A DNA stretch of 64,000 nucleotides from assembly GCA_946699065.1 (NCBI GenBank), contig CAMPDV010000045.1:744001-808000 (forward strand), in the 5' to 3' direction. The DNA comes from Loxodes magnus. Taxonomy: Eukaryota; Ciliophora; Karyorelictea; Loxodida; Loxodidae. Shown piece after piece: positions 63,737 to 64,000 of this stretch; position 1 is the first letter of the stretch, and the number at the start of each line of letters is the position of its first letter. The notes beneath the pieces are model-generated. The model saw only the letters and a program-made list of their open reading frames with translations. It did no database searches and had not been told where the DNA came from. Both the position numbers and the translations under genes were made by a program.

Positions 63737-64000
63737 GATTATAGAGCGCGTAGCACTATTGTTGGTGAACAGCTCTTTAAATTAATTTTATTAATGTCGA
63801 AAAATAAAATTTTATGGGTCTCTCTATCCTTTTTTTCTCTTCCTGCAGTACGTCCCTGTAATTTTTCCTTCCAAAGCATAGGATGCAATATGCGATTATG
63901 GGTCATCTTTCCCGACCTATGATGAAGAAGGTTTTATCCTGGCATTCAGATTTCTCCAGCTTGTTGAATCTTCCTTCTCTTGTTATTGGTTTCTCTTTCT
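63737..64000 (-). mobile_element. 3' tail of a non-LTR element running off the window
   Basis: GC-richer minus-strand tail ending in the family hairpin at 63,778-63,737 (AAAGAGC...GCGCTCTATAATC). The rest of the element lies beyond 64,000. The tail sequence upstream of the hairpin differs from the other copies, suggesting another subfamily. Confidence 0.6.

Overview
The window reads as germline-limited (micronuclear) DNA of an oligohymenophorean ciliate, most likely Tetrahymena or a close relative. The sequence is very AT-rich. No long frame exists under the standard code, but long protein-like frames appear on both strands once TAA and TAG are read as Gln and only TGA as stop. I see no rRNA, tRNA, CRISPR or bacterial-type gene and no intact chromosome-breakage sequence. 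Nearly everything recognisable is repeated inside the window: non-LTR retrotransposon pieces, a giant inverted repeat, and a set of ubiquitin-themed genes found in several copies. The organism assignment is inferred from genetic code, composition and repeat content.

Layout. 0-2.2 kb: an open frame running in from the left edge, and a convergent zinc-finger/coiled-coil/RING gene. 4.3-7.9 kb: a repeat block with an intact 172-residue tail-anchored protein gene and a second zinc-finger/coiled-coil/RING gene. 8-9 kb: a retrotransposon ORF1 with a CCHC knuckle. 10-12.4 kb: a decayed RING/B-box/coiled-coil/OTU gene. 13-21.6 kb: unidentified frames, including an intact 175-residue relative of the tail-anchored protein and a secreted coiled-coil protein. 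24.0-26.55 kb: the best copy of the RING/B-box/coiled-coil/OTU/RING gene. 27.0-28.3 kb: a 446-codon unidentified frame. 28.6-31.4 kb: a nest of retrotransposon pieces in both orientations.

31.76-57.45 kb is one 25.7-kb imperfect palindrome. Its outer arms (about 4 kb each) both carry a coiled-coil/OTU/RING gene. Its inner arms (about 4 kb each) carry inverted copies of the 172-residue gene and of the zinc-finger/RING gene. The centre holds an internally deleted RING/B-box/OTU copy, a (GGATA)7 tract and a short retroelement with ORF1 plus 3' tail but no reverse transcriptase. 59.5-64 kb holds an unidentified frame, another ORF1, a decayed LINE-type reverse transcriptase and the 3' tail of one more element, all on the minus strand.

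Functional theme. Three related architectures (OTU-RING; RING-B-box-coiled-coil-OTU-RING; zinc finger-coiled-coil-RING) pair a predicted deubiquitinase with predicted E3 ligase modules, and they travel with a tail-anchored membrane protein. I infer that they are cargo of, or define, a germline-limited mobile element family. No integrase, DNA polymerase B or transposase was recognised, so the mobility mechanism is unknown. Many frames are interrupted by a few in-frame TGAs, often without frameshifts.
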